DNA of 64,000 nt from the NCBI RefSeq assembly GCF_003113895.1, contig NZ_BDUD01000002.1:372001-436000 (forward strand), given 5' to 3'. The notes beneath the pieces are model-generated. The model searched no databases. It was not told where the DNA came from and was given only the letters and a program-made list of their open reading frames with translations. Made by a program: the position numbers and the translations under genes. Shown piece after piece: positions 29,406 through 40,600 of this stretch. Within the stretch, counting starts at the first letter, position 1; each line of letters begins with the position of its first letter. The stretch is from Nostoc commune NIES-4072. Lineage in GTDB: Bacteria > Cyanobacteriota > Cyanobacteriia > Cyanobacteriales > Nostocaceae.

Positions 29406-29424
29406 ATAGTGATATCATCACTAT
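29406..29424. promoter_or_regulatory. Operator-like palindrome
   Basis: ATAGTGAT-ATC-ATCACTAT, perfect 8-bp arms around a 3-nt centre, about 85 bp before the 309-residue gene and just after the terminator of the putative regulator. Similar half-sites lie upstream of the regulator, so it may control both. Confidence 0.5.
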
Positions 29425-29508
29425 AAACTGTTAAAAAGTGGACAGTTAAAAGACGACCGCCCGCCGTCCAAGCATAGCGATCGCCTGTCCCATAAGCTAA
29501 GGAACAAT

Positions 29509-30438
29509 ATGAGTTTACCTTTAAATGAATCCGTGTTGCTGGAGTCGAGAACACTGAGGACTTCAGCTTTAACAAATTTTGAGAGCGATAAAGCTTTATC
29601 CATTCTCTCCAAGGCTAAAGCAATAATTTTTGCTGTCTGGGGTGGCAGTGGTTGGGCTACTACTGCACAGGTAGCAGAATACTTTGAGGCGACGGAATCA
29701 GCAGTCAAAGAACTCTACAGAATTAATCACCCAGAATTCCAAAGTGAAGAGACTAAAACCCTTACAGGAAAAGACTTACGGGATGCTCGACAGATACTCT
29801 GTCTACCATCTAAGACATCTCAGGTTAGAGTTTTTTCGCCTCAAGGCACGTTGAGAATCGCAATGTTGTTACAGCAGTCTGAGGTAGCAGCACAAGTAAG
29901 AACCATCATTTTAGATTTAGTTGCAGCCGTACCTTCTTTCACGGAAAATCATTCTCCTACACCTGCCCTCCCTCCAGTTGAGCAACGGTTACATACTTTC
30001 GTACAGGCAATGAAGACTTTAGCCGAACTCACCGGTGGCAGACTCAACCCATACATGGAACAGAATTGCTTTGACTTCGCCGCCAATCTGATAGCTGACT
30101 ACAACAGACAGTCCTTAAGCGGCACACAAGAAAAGTGGATGGGCGTGGTGAATTTTGCTGAGATAGAACTGGGTAAGAAAGTCCCCCTGAGCGGCACTCA
30201 CTACCGGGGACACTTGGGTACATGGGTTCGCACGTTTTACCCACAATTAGGCTCACGCCAAGAAACGCGATTGGTTAACGGTGTGCAACAGCCCATCTAT
30301 GTCTACGCTTGTCACGAGCCGACTGTTGCGGCTGGGTTGACCAAAGCTATAGAAGAGTTCTTCGCTCATCCCAGTCCTGGTGCAGCGCTAAGGCAGGCGG
30401 GGGCTTTCGCTAGCAAGAAGGAAAAAGTATCAGTTTAG
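29509..30438 (+). CDS. Plasmid-type protein with possible Bro-N/antirepressor-like region
   Basis: 309 residues. Residues about 50-145 (ATTAQVAEYFEATESAVKELYRINHPEF...LRIAMLLQQSEVAAQVRTIILD) have the flavour of phage antirepressor Bro-N/KilA-type domains, with a switch-like VAEYF and a terminal VRTxILD. The C-terminal half (AELTGGRLNPYMEQNCFDFAANLIADYN...) is not recognised. An operator-like palindrome lies upstream. Function likely regulatory or in plasmid maintenance; assignment is tentative. Confidence 0.5.
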   Translation: MSLPLNESVLLESRTLRTSALTNFESDKALSILSKAKAIIFAVWGGSGWATTAQVAEYFEATESAVKELYRINHPEFQSEETKTLTGKDLRDARQILCLPSKTSQVRVFSPQGTLRIAMLLQQSEVAAQVRTIILDLVAAVPSFTENHSPTPALPPVEQRLHTFVQAMKTLAELTGGRLNPYMEQNCFDFAANLIADYNRQSLSGTQEKWMGVVNFAEIELGKKVPLSGTHYRGHLGTWVRTFYPQLGSRQETRLVNGVQQPIYVYACHEPTVAAGLTKAIEEFFAHPSPGAALRQAGAFASKKEKVSV

Positions 30439-30531
30439 TAGCCATCAGTTTTTAATTATCAGTTCCCTGAATCCTTCTGACTGTTGGTCAATTAAATAAT
30501 ACCCACGTAGAGAATTAGCACTGAAAATTTT

Positions 30532-30843
30532 ATGATCATCCCTTTTAATTTACAAGCACAAGTTACAGCCACTGATGGTAAAGAGTGCATAATTAGCACT
30601 GCTTATGTAGACATCATCCAAATTCTGACTTCTAAAGAATTAGCTCAAGCTGACCCGGAAATGAGGGGAACTTTAGACATGATTGCAGAAAATGGGAGCT
30701 TTTGTGGCGACGGTGTTGATGAGTTTCTGAGCGATGTTTTAGATGAACTTCAGGACTGGGAATTTGTCGAAGAAATTGACGATGGCAACAGTACTTACTG
30801 GGTGCTTACCCCAAAAGGCGTTTTGCTCCAAGCTGAACTGTAA
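30532..30843 (+). CDS. Small protein, possibly winged-helix-like
   Basis: 103 residues; acidic helical middle, then DWEFVEEIDDGNSTYWVLTPKGVLLQAEL, which looks like the wing and last strand of a winged helix (Y-x-LT-x-KG). No family assigned. Start is ATG (ATGATC) after a weak purine stretch. Confidence 0.5.
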   Translation: MIIPFNLQAQVTATDGKECIISTAYVDIIQILTSKELAQADPEMRGTLDMIAENGSFCGDGVDEFLSDVLDELQDWEFVEEIDDGNSTYWVLTPKGVLLQAEL

Positions 30844-30928
30844 CGAAAATAATCGAGCGCACAATCACAATTGACCTGCAATTACGGATTGCTCCTCATT
30901 TTATTCCAGAGTTCGAGTCCACATAACT

Positions 30929-31030
30929 ATGACGAGATTTCAAGACCCAAGAGCAGCAGCACTGACCCAACAGATCGACCATATCAATGGAATAATTTTA
31001 CGCCTTGGAGATAAAAGCGATCGCTATTAA
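30929..31030 (+). CDS. Very small ORF
   Basis: 33 residues, MTRFQDPRAAALTQQIDHIN then GIILRLGDKSDRY, ATG to TAA. Its place between two small plus-strand genes and its sensible composition suggest it may be real, but nothing else supports it. Confidence 0.3.
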   Translation: MTRFQDPRAAALTQQIDHINGIILRLGDKSDRY

Positions 31031-31081
31031 ACAAGTAGCAATCGCCACGTTAAACACTTTTTTATATTTGGCATAACCAAC

Positions 31082-31285
31082 ATGAGAGTCATTGTTAGAG
31101 TCACCGAAAAGATTATTAGTGAAGCTCACATCAATATTCCCGATGGGCTTTCAGAATCAGACATTAGACAGCATATTGTAGACCGCTATAACAGTGGCGA
31201 GATGCTGACTGATATGAACATTTTTCAAGTGGATTTTGAATCAATCAGCGCTCAAGTTGTCAAACAAGTTGGAGAGAATTTATGA
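31082..31285 (+). CDS. Small protein upstream of methyltransferase
   Basis: 67 residues, alpha/beta (MRVIVRVTEKIISEAHINIPDGLSESDIRQHIVDRYNSGEML). Not recognised. Its TGA overlaps the ATG of the methyltransferase by 4 bp, so the two are coupled. Confidence 0.55.
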   Translation: MRVIVRVTEKIISEAHINIPDGLSESDIRQHIVDRYNSGEMLTDMNIFQVDFESISAQVVKQVGENL

Positions 31286-31722
31286 CTGTTGCACAACTCC
31301 TGACATCACAATCACATACAAGTGCATCTATAGAAACTGTTGGTAGACATCCACTGAACTTTTACGAGTCTCCCTCATGGTTTACTACAGAACTACTGCG
31401 CCATGTTCCATTATCTGGTGTGATTGGTGAGCCATGTGTCGGACATGGGGCGATCGCATCTTTGTTGAATGTGTGGCCTCATGCAGAACATATTTGGACT
31501 AACGACATAGATCCGAACAAACAGGCACATTTTCACTACGATGCAACATTAGCCGGATCATGGGAAAAATTTCCAAAGTGTGACTGGATTTGTACCAACC
31601 CACCATACGCAGAATTTGCTGCACCAATCATCAAAAATGCGTACCAGAAAGCGCGTGTGGGTGTCGCTGCTTTTTTACTTACCAGCCCACACTCCGCACT
31701 TCATAATGTAGTTGAAAAATAA
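31282..31722 (+). pseudogene. N6-adenine-type methyltransferase, truncated
   Basis: 146 residues remain: HPLNFYESPSWFTTELLRHV, SAM-binding GEPCVGHGAIA (about 50-60), acidic NDIDPN (about 75-80) and catalytic NPPYAEF (about 106-112), the signature of amino-methyltransferases acting on adenine. The frame ends inside the catalytic domain where an IS1634-like element begins (about 31710-31720). No continuation was found on the other side. Probably modified plasmid DNA once. Confidence 0.75.
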
Positions 31723-31949
31723 TACATAAATCTGCGCTGATACGAGTAAATAAAGATACTCAAAATATTTAAGTAAATGGGATGAAGAAGAAATTTATAG
31801 TGTGAAGTATAAAGTGGGTAAAAAGCTGATAAATGCTTGGCTTTAGGTCTTTTACAAGAATAAAGATACATTGTATTATGATATCGACTGAGGCGTGATG
31901 CTATCCGTGAGACAATCAAAAAATCAAAAATATTTTAGAGGTAAAAAAA

Positions 31950-33575
31950 TTGTCTCCAACCTCAGAAACAAAAATTAAAAATATAGATCACTTAGGAATA
32001 GTAGCGGGGCTAATTGATGAAATAGGAATAGTGGAAATAATCAACTCCAAATTATGAATAGATATTCGGGAAAAAATTTCATCAGGAATATTAGTAAAAG
32101 CTATTTTGCTGAACGGATTAGGATTTGTATCAAGACCTTTATATTTATTTAGGCAGTTTTTTGATGATAAAGGAATAGAGATATTATTAGGAGAAGATGT
32201 AGAAGCTGATTGTATAAATGATGACAAGATTGGCAGAGTCATGGATAAATTATATAAATATGGATTGAATAATCTATTTATAGAAATTGGATTATCAGTA
32301 ATTAAGAAATTCAAAATAGATACAAAATACTCACATCTGGATGCGACATCATTTCATCTACATGGAAAATATAATAGTGAAGATAATCAGGAAAAAGAAT
32401 CAGAAATAATCAGAGAAAGACCAATAATTATAACCAAAGGATATTCTCGCGATCATAGACCAGATTTGAAACAATGTGTTTTAGATTTAATAACGAGTAG
32501 TGATGGAGACATCCCATTATTAATGAGAGCGGGAGATGGTAATGAAGCGGATAAAGCCGTATTTGGAAAAATCTTAGCAGAATTTAAAAAGCAAATAGTT
32601 TTTGACAGTATTATGGTCTGCGACAGCGCATTATATAGCCAAGAAAACCTCAGATTAATTGAACATTTAAAATGGATAACTAGAGTGCCGATGACAATTA
32701 AAAAAGCACAAGAGTTAGTTCAGTCTGTAGAGATAGAAGAGATAAATCTAGAAGAAATAGAGAGAAGATCAGCCCTAAATTTAGACGGATACAAGTGGAA
32801 ATCAGAAATAGTAAATTATGGTGGGATTAAACAAACTTGGCTAATAGTAGAAAGTCAAAAAAGAAAAGATAGTGATTTAGACAAGCTAGATAAGAAGCTA
32901 AAGAAAGAAAAAGAGCAAGTTGAAAAGTTGCTGAAAGAATTAAAAAAAGAAAATTTTGAGACTCCAGAGCAAGCCCGATATAAACTAAAAGTCATCAACA
33001 AAAAGTTGAAACTATTTGAAATTAAAGAAGTTAAACTTATCGATAGTAAAACAAAAGATAATAAGACTATTTACAAAATATCAGGAGTGGGTAATGAAAA
33101 ACCAGAAGAGATAGAAATACAAAGAAAATCAGCCGGAAGATTTATTTTGGCTACTAATTTAGTTGATGAGGAAAAGTTAGAACCATCAGAAATTATTAGA
33201 AATTATAAAAATCAACAGTCCTGTGAGAGAGGATTTAGATTTTTGAAAGACCCTTTATTTTTTGCTGATAGTTTCTTTGTTGAAAACCCTGAGAGAATAG
33301 AGACGATGTTATTTTTAATGTCTCTGTGCTTGTTAGTTTACAATCTCGGTCAGAGGGAACTGAGGAATAGCTTAAAAAGAATCAAAATCGGCATCAAAAA
33401 TCAATTAGGAAAGTTAACTTTATCTCCTACGTTAAGATGGGTATTTCAATGTTTCCAAGGAATTCATCTTTTGATTTTAAATGGGGTTAATCAAATTATT
33501 AATTTAACTTCAGAACGCCATTTTATTTTGAATTGTCTGCCATCGTCTTGCCAAAAATATTATCTGCTTTCTTAA
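31950..33575 (+). pseudogene. IS1634-like transposase with an internal TGA
   Basis: Reading from TTG at 31950 gives 541 codons interrupted once by TGA at 32055-32057 (context SKL-stop-IDIREK, where Gly is expected from GGA). The N-terminal part is DUF4277-like; the core has LDATSFHLHG, YSRDHRPDLKQCVLDLI (IS1634 hallmark), LLMRAGDGNEADK, VCDSALYS and, near the end, IIRNYKNQQSCERGFRFLKDPLF with the catalytic Glu. A charged coiled coil (about 255-300) interrupts the catalytic core. Apart from the one stop it is complete. Terminal repeats of the element were not found. Confidence 0.8.
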
Positions 33576-33735
33576 TCTAAACAACGTTAGGAGATTGAAG
33601 CACAATTTATTAATATCCGGAGGAACAGTAATTGCACCTCAAATTTTTATTGCTTACACAACCTATTTTATAGGTCAAATATTTTCTGTTGGATTATTTA
33701 TCTTCATGCCGTAGATTCGTTCATTACTATGAGTC
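33576..33735. other. Gap between IS1634-like and Tn3-type remnants
   Basis: Holds only a small hydrophobic reading (about 33611-33712 on plus: LKHNLLISGGTVIAPQIFIA and on) that may be a fragment of a membrane protein caught between two mobile elements. No complete gene. Confidence 0.3.
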
Positions 33736-35892
33736 TTAATTAGCCTGATTTTTTGCTTTTATCTTGGCTGTAATCCCTTTGTACTTCAATTTGAAGTGCG
33801 GAATGTAGGTTTTAGGGCCAGCTGCCTTAAATCGCTGACCATCGCTTGAAGAAGTTTTCCCATCACCCCAATAGGCAGAAAATGGAATTTTGGTATGAAA
33901 ATTAATTATCTCTGCTAGAGCCTTTGAGTATGTTTCATCACGTATATACCAATCATCAACCCACGCTAATCGCTCGAAAGTTAAATCGGGTGAGGGTAAT
34001 GCCTCAGCCATTTTTACCAAACCTAAATTAATCGCGTCAGCTAAAATAGTACTGAGTAAAATAATTTTATCTGAAGCCAATTCCCCCGTTTGTAGATGGG
34101 TAAAGTGTTTAGTAAAACCAGTCCAAGAATCAACTTCAATAAGTAATTCTGTCAGCTTAATTCGCGGTAATAAATTATAAATTCGGTCGCCAAACTGAGT
34201 AGCACCGTCAGGCATATTACTAATAACTGGACTGATCACTAATTTTTCATTTTCAATGAGAACGCCAGGTAGTTTATCCGTTGCTAGTAAGTCAGAAACT
34301 TTATCGAATTGTTCAAACAACAATTCTTGACGTTGTTTAATATAAGTCGTAAAATCCGTTGTAATCGCCACTGGTATTTCATTGTTATTGCACAGAATCT
34401 GCCATTGGTCTTGGGGTAGAAGATAATCCTCAAAATTCTGATACTGTCGAGAACCTGCAACCGAAATGTCCCCCGAACGCAAACAGTCTCGGAGTTCACT
34501 TAAGACACACATTTCGTAATAATGACGGTCAATTTTACCATTATTAAACACATATTTTAACCATCGGGGTTTGATAAAATCAACTGGTGCATCGTCTGGT
34601 ATATTACGGCGATTAGTGTCATTTAGTTCTTTGATTAAATTTAACGCTTCAATAATAGCTGCGGCTGGATTGCTGGCTTTAAACTCAAAGGCTGAAAGTA
34701 ATGTTGGTGTATATCTACGTAATTGGGAATAACGTCTGTCGAGCAAATCAAAATAATCAAAATCCGCAGGACGTGCTAATTTCCCAGCTTCTTCAACACT
34801 TTTCAGAAAATCATCCCAACTTAACACCGATTCAATGGCAGCATAGGCATCTCCTTCTCCCTCTCTGGCGTTAATTAGAGCATCTCCTATATCAGCATAG
34901 AGCCTGACTTTCTCATTAATAGCTTTTCCATCGTGTTGAAAATTTTGGTTACGTTGATTTTCACTGCGGCGGAACAATTTACCTATCATCTTGTCGTGCA
35001 TTGAGATTGCAGTGTCAACAAATATGGCAGATGTTTCTAATAAAAAAGCAACCAAAGTAGCATATCTTCTTAGCTCATCTAATCTCGCTATGTGTGCAGG
35101 CGTTGTTTTCACTCCAATACGGGTTAATTGCACCAAACGATTATGGTGTACTTTAGCTAGACATGAGCTATCTAAATTTAAATCACGAATAAATTCAAAC
35201 TTATCTAATATTTTTAAGAAATTCTTGGGATTGGCTACTCCAGGTGGTTGGCGCAACCAAACTAATGGAGTCCGGTTCTTTTCAACATTTATCACCAATA
35301 AACCATCAAGTTCTTTCTTTTGAATAGTTGTTAAGCGTTGAGTTAGTGATAAATAAAATTGGTTTTGAGCGCGTCGTCGTGTTTCCCAAGCCAGCCTTTC
35401 AACTGTAGACATTGCGGGAATTATTATTTTAGTCCGACGCATTTCTTCAATCAGTGCTTCGACTAAAGCAATTCCCTTGTCTGTGTTAAAAGCCAGTTTC
35501 ATCAACCATTTAGAGAGTCTTTTATAGTGAGATATACTCATAGAGTCATAGCCTAAAACTTTCTGAAGTTCTGCTAAATGCTCCCGGCGAGTGGTATCTC
35601 GTACCGCATATTTTTTGAAAAACTTCGGCTTAACTGACAATTGTGAGGCAACATAGGACAAAATGGAATTCGGTACTTTTTCTCCTAATTCCCATACCCG
35701 ACCTGGGAACCGCAAATAACATAATTGCACCGCCATTCCTAAACGATTATGTACGCGACGGCGACTGTTTATAACTTTTAAATCATCAGTGTTAAAAGTG
35801 TAGTAGCGAACAATGTCTCTGTCGGTAATATCTATAGGTATTTGAGTAAATTGAATTCGTTGTATATCAGATAATAATTCGCGGGTAGCCAA
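33736..35892 (-). pseudogene. Tn3-family transposase TnpA, truncated at the C-terminus
   Basis: 718 residues of a protein that is about 970-1000 in this family. The N-terminal DUF4158 domain is clear (LSDIQRIQFTQIPIDITDRDIVRYYTFNTDDL...RLGMAVQLCYLRFPGR). The DDE domain starts near 560 with the first Asp in LLIEVDSWTGF, and reaches SAYWGDGKTSSSDGQRF, but the second Asp and Glu are lost. The break is near 33736, next to the IS1634-like element. The divergent integrase gene and the preserved region between them suggest a Tn4430-like transposon. Confidence 0.85.
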
Positions 35893-36071
35893 GTTTTAGA
35901 CCATCTAATTTAATTTTTGTGAATGCCTGAAATCGATTCTATAAAGTATTAAAATATTTTGCTGTTAAAGCCACATCTATGAGAGATACATCCATAAAAG
36001 TATTATTATTTTTGTAACACTTAATATTAAATTAAGATGTGTACAAAATTTCAATAATTTAAATTTTTGTC
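35893..36071. promoter_or_regulatory. Region between divergent tnpA and tnpI-like genes
   Basis: About 180 bp, very AT-rich. In Tn3 transposons with a tyrosine recombinase this is where the resolution site and both promoters lie. No clear core inverted repeats could be fixed by eye. Confidence 0.35.
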
Positions 36072-36971
36072 TTGATTGTGACTATTACTTTAGCTGCGTT
36101 AACAACCCAGTTTTTAGATCGTCCAGGACTGACAAACTCAACGATTCGTACTTACGAATATGTTTTGATACCTTTACTTCAACTTTATGGACGTTGGTCG
36201 ATTGAAATTATTGACTATGAAATTTTGGTTGAATATTTATCAGGGGTGTCTCAAGTAAAATTTACAACTCACCATAAATATCAAGCAGTAATTACCGCAT
36301 TATTTAACTTTGCCGTGGAGCGGGGCTATATCAAATCAAACCCTCTAGCTAGACATCCTCGATGTAAACCTAACTTGGAGAAAGGGGAACATAATTCTGA
36401 TGAAGAAGTGCGTTATCTTACACCAGCACAATTAAATCTTCTCTACCAAACCATTAAACCAGATGCTCGAATGTCTGCGTTGATACATTTGTTGCACAGC
36501 ACGGGGGCTAGAATCGCGGAAATATTGACGTTAGATTTAGACGGTGTAGATATTCAAAATCGGAAGTTTCAGGTAATTGGTAAGCGAAATAAGCAATGAT
36601 GGTGTTTTTACAGCGAAAGTGCTGCACAAAGTCTAAATAACTACCTCAAATATTACAGGCATCCGTGCGTGTCGGCATTATTTACAGCCCAACAACCCTT
36701 TAGTCTTAAAGTTTCTCGTCTATCTTACGCAACAGCTTATAAGTCCCTACTTGAGGTAATTAAGGGCGTAAACGAATTAGAAGGAATTCGTTTCCACGAT
36801 TTGAGACATACCTTTGGTACTGAAAGGGTCGGTTTGATGGGTATCGACGAACTACGTGCATTGATGGGACATGAGACGATTCAAATGACTTTGCGATATT
36901 CAAAAGTGACTTCTCGGCGTGCGGAAGAAGTAGCACAACGAGCCTTTGAGAAAATTCCCAATTATGGGTAG
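36072..36971 (+). pseudogene. TnpI-like tyrosine recombinase with one in-frame TGA
   Basis: One frame of 300 codons interrupted only by TGA at 36597-36599 (GKRNKQ-stop-WCFYSES; CGA for Arg is the likely ancestor). N-terminal SAM-like core-binding domain (about 1-100). Catalytic residues all present: Arg in TGARIAEIL, Lys in VIGKRNK, HDLRHTF, His in GHETIQMT and Tyr in LRYSKV. Divergent from a Tn3-type tnpA, so it probably resolved cointegrates, as TnpI does. With the stop, it is likely inactive. Confidence 0.8.
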
Positions 36972-37153
36972 TAAGTAAATATCAGTTTTGGCTAAAAATA
37001 AATATCGTTTTGCTAGTAATAGCAATGTCAACTTTACAGTTTAAGAGAATTAATATTTCTCTTGAACTGTTAACTGAGGGATAAAACAAAAAATGATGTT
37101 CAGCAATGGCTGAAACCTAAGCCTCACAATGGTTATAGCGTTTGCATTAATTC

Positions 37154-37191
37154 CTTAGCGTACAATTTTCCCGTTTTGGCACAGTCCTGCC
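37154..37191 (+). repeat. Probable terminal inverted repeat of the Tn3-type transposon
   Basis: A 38-bp segment beginning CTTAGCGTACAATTTTCCCG fits the inner end (CTTAGCGT) and spacing of Tn3-family 38-bp repeats read outward, 180 bp past the integrase. The outer end is GTCCTGCC rather than CCCC, and the other end of the transposon is lost. Confidence 0.45.
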
Positions 37192-37351
37192 AGCTGTGAA
37201 GTCAAATGGCTACCAATCTTAAACTGCTCAATTTGGCATCACCGTGCCGAAACGGTAAGTATGGGGTTCTCTTTCCCCTTTCCCTTTCTTCACACTCTTG
37301 TTTGAGCGAAAAATAAGCTGATGTATTTATTTAAATACATCAGCTTTTGAC

Positions 37352-37491
37352 TTATCCCAAGATTTCAATCACAGCCGCTAGAATAGCTGGTGCTTTGTCC
37401 GAAACCGGAATAAATACCCGCTTTTGCCAGTTGATGATCTCGGTGAAACATCCAACAGCTAAGAGTCGCTCTGCCAGTGAGATAGCATTAA
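37352..37491 (-). pseudogene. Detached C-terminus of the Strawberry-notch-type gene
   Basis: Read on the minus strand, the codons left of MITE copy A continue the helicase frame: after LLNA come ISLAERLLAVGCFTEII and so on to a TAA at 37354-37352 (about 43 residues). The 9-bp target duplication TAGCATTAA proves that the MITE split a single gene here. Confidence 0.8.
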
Positions 37492-37640
37492 GGGAGCAAC
37501 GCGAAAAAGTGAGATCGGGGTTTAGTTCTCAATTACACCCCTATATTCTCAACAAAATCTGGTTTTTTAGTTGCGATCGCATCCTGAAACAAGCTATATA
37601 CGTCCCAGATTTTAGCACCTCACAAAATCGCGTTGCTCCC
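37492..37640 (+). mobile_element. MITE copy A (149 bp)
   Basis: Terminal repeats GGGAGCAACGCG; contains a HIP1 site. Flanked by perfect 9-bp duplications TAGCATTAA (37483-37491, 37641-37649). It interrupts the helicase gene near its 3' end. Confidence 0.9.
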
Positions 37641-40600
37641 TAGCATTAAGCAGTTCTATGCGAGGTTCTGCGGCAATATAAGAACGCCGTAAAGTTACGC
37701 CACCCGGTAACTGCTGGGAATAGCCTTCGTTCAGCACTAAAGAGACTAACTCCTGTGGGCTTAACAGCTTGTCTTTGAGTCCGAGTTGTTCAGCCACCGA
37801 CTGGATATCCTGAGCGTTAACCACGCGACCGAGTATCTTTTGTCCATCGCTGGTTTGTAACCTGAAGACTCGGCTACTGTGCTGCGGCAAGATTTTCCAA
37901 ATGGGCAACAAAATACCGATGACTAAATGCAGGTAATCGGTTGTGAACTTGGGCAGTGCGTCTACTTCAGTAGACCACGCTGCGACGAACGCATCGACAC
38001 AAACCGCTTTCCAAGTGGAAGATTCTAAATCCTTGACTGGTATACGGGTTTCTTTTTGGGGACGGACGAGTAACACTCTTGGTACAACACCACCATCAGC
38101 GTCGTAGATACTATGTGTCGGAATTGACACAGCAGCATTGCCTGACTTGGAGTTGATCATGAGCCATCCTTGATATTGAGTGGCAAACTCCAACATCTCA
38201 ATAGCCGTTTTGATGTGGTTCCTTTGGGTGCGTTCCACTTTCAAGTAATTGGTGACGCTACCTGTGGCAGGGTGGGTGTACACAGTTTCCTGGCTCAATA
38301 CAGCAAAGCGTTCAGCCCGGAGTGTCTCTACACCCATCTCGTAGACCCCCGCCGCGATCGCTGCTTCAATCTGCTGGCTCAAGAGTAATTCAAACCTCTC
38401 GAAAATCACGTTTTGCATATCAATTCGTAGAGCCAGTAGTCGGTTGAGGAATTGACGCAGTGGGGGCAAGTCGATTTTCATCCCGCCTTCATGAGAGGTT
38501 AAACTCAGTCCAGTCATTTGCTCGAACTTTCCTAAAGACACTTCAAAAAATCGACCTTGGTATATTTGTCTGAATAATTCATACAGGGCGTGTTCTGCAT
38601 AGTTCGACTCCAGATTATCTTGTACCGAGAATATCCCATTGCCACCCGTCTGCCGTTGACCGCGAGTCAGAGCGCCCAAGCTATCCAGCCGTCGAGCAAT
38701 GGTTGAGATAAAGCGGCGTTCACCTATGACGTTAGTGGTAACAGGTCTGAACACGGGTGCAGATGCTTGGTTTGTGCGGTGCGATCGCCCAAGTCCTTGA
38801 ATTGCATTGTCTGCTCTCCAGCCGGCTTCTAAAAGATAGTGCGATCGCCTTTTACGATTCACAGCGTTAAGGTCAGCATGGTAACTGCGACCAGTACCGC
38901 CAGCGTCACTGAAGATGAGGATTTGTTTCTCGTCCGCCATGAATGCAGCAGTTTCAGCAATGTTAGCGCCGTCACCACGCGAATCAACAAACAAACGCCC
39001 GGAATCATCCTTGAGAACTCGCTTGCTACGACCAGTTACTTCAGCCACTTGCTTGTGACCAAAATGCCACAGCAATTGTTCTAATGCGCCGGGGATTGGG
39101 TCAAGACTTGCTAACTTATCGACTAAGGCATCTCTCAAGGCTACGGCTTCAATAGAGATAACTGGAGAACCATCAGCGTCAAAGACTGGCTCGGATCTTT
39201 CTTCTCCATCAACGCCAGAATGGATGGAATGAAGATGAATGGGGAAAGCACTCATCAGGTAATCCATCACATATTCTCGTGGGGTCAAGTCAAGATTGAG
39301 ATCCTTCCATTCTTCGGGTGCAACTTCATTGAGTCGGCGCTTAAGCAACTCCTCATTAGTTGATACAATTTGAATAACAACGGCATTTTGAGCAGCTAAA
39401 TCCTCTTCAATTGCTTTAATTAACTGCGGACATTTCATGCCAGTCAACAGATGGTTGAAGAATCTTTGCTTGTGCGACTCGAACTGAGACACCGCGCTCA
39501 TCTTTGCAGCACGGTTGTAAGTCTTGTCACCAGAGATATTACAAGCTTCCAGGGCTTTATCTAAATTATGGTGAATAACACCAAAAGCATCAGAATAGCT
39601 GTTATAACTCCGTTCCTGCGTGGGCGTTAAATCAATGTAGAGAGTTTGATACTCAACTCCCTCGAATGAAAGGCTCCGCGCCAGATACAGTCCCAAAGCC
39701 TTGAGATCCCTGGCGACCACTTCCATCGCAGCGATACCACCGCCCTCAATGGATTCCACAAAATCCTCACGGGAGGTAAACGGAAAGTCGCCAGTCTGCC
39801 AAAGCCCCAGACGATTTGCGTAAGATAGGTTGGAAACCTTCGTCGCACCAGTCGCAGAAACGTAGATAACCCGTGCCTGCGGTAATGCGTTTTGCAACCG
39901 CAGCCCAACAATGCCTTGCTGGGATGCTGCAACCATGCCCAGTTTGCCCTCTTGAGCCATTGCGTTACCCATCGCGTGGCACTCATCATAAGCGATCGCA
40001 CCATCAAACTCTTTACCTGCCCATTCAACGATTTGCTTAAGCCGACTTTTGCCGTTCTTTTGGGATCGTAGGGTTGAGTAGGTGCAGAATAGGATGCCTT
40101 GGGTGAATGGGATGGAGTCGGCAAGTTTGATGTTACTGAGGTCAATGATATCTTTTTCACTACCTCCGAGCGCACACCAATCTCTACGTGCGTCCTCAAT
40201 TAGGGCAGAACTCTTTGATACCCAAATGGCTTTTCTTCGTTCCTGACACCAGTTGTCGAGGATGATTCCTGCACATTGTCTTCCTTTCCCCGCACCCGTC
40301 CCATCGCCAAGAAACCAGCCACGCCGAAATTTTACGGCATTTTCTGAGCCAGTTGCCGCTACAGTCACATTATCCCAAGAATCATCCACAATATAAGACC
40401 CAGACAGAAATTCACAGTGAGCCTGACCTGCGTAAATAACGCTTTCAAGTTGTGCCTCTGATAACAAGCCTTGTGTGATAATGTTGCTAGGAAGATGTGG
40501 TTTATAAGTTGGTGCTGGTGCTGACACAAGTGCTAGGGCTGCACTCTCACAAAGCAGTGAGGGATGAGGTAAAGCGTCCTTGATTCTGATTCGTTGTGGG

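Noticed and set aside
29369..29480. Second CRISPR-like or iteron-like repeat array
   Set aside because: Only one palindrome and a terminator hairpin are present, no regular spacing of repeats.
30044..30256. Minus-strand ORF inside the 309-residue gene
   Set aside because: Shadow of the plus-strand gene, which has the better composition.
39627..40199. Minus-strand ORF of 190 codons within the helicase gene
   Set aside because: Same strand but other frame than the helicase; the helicase frame holds Walker A and DECH motifs, so this is a chance overlap.
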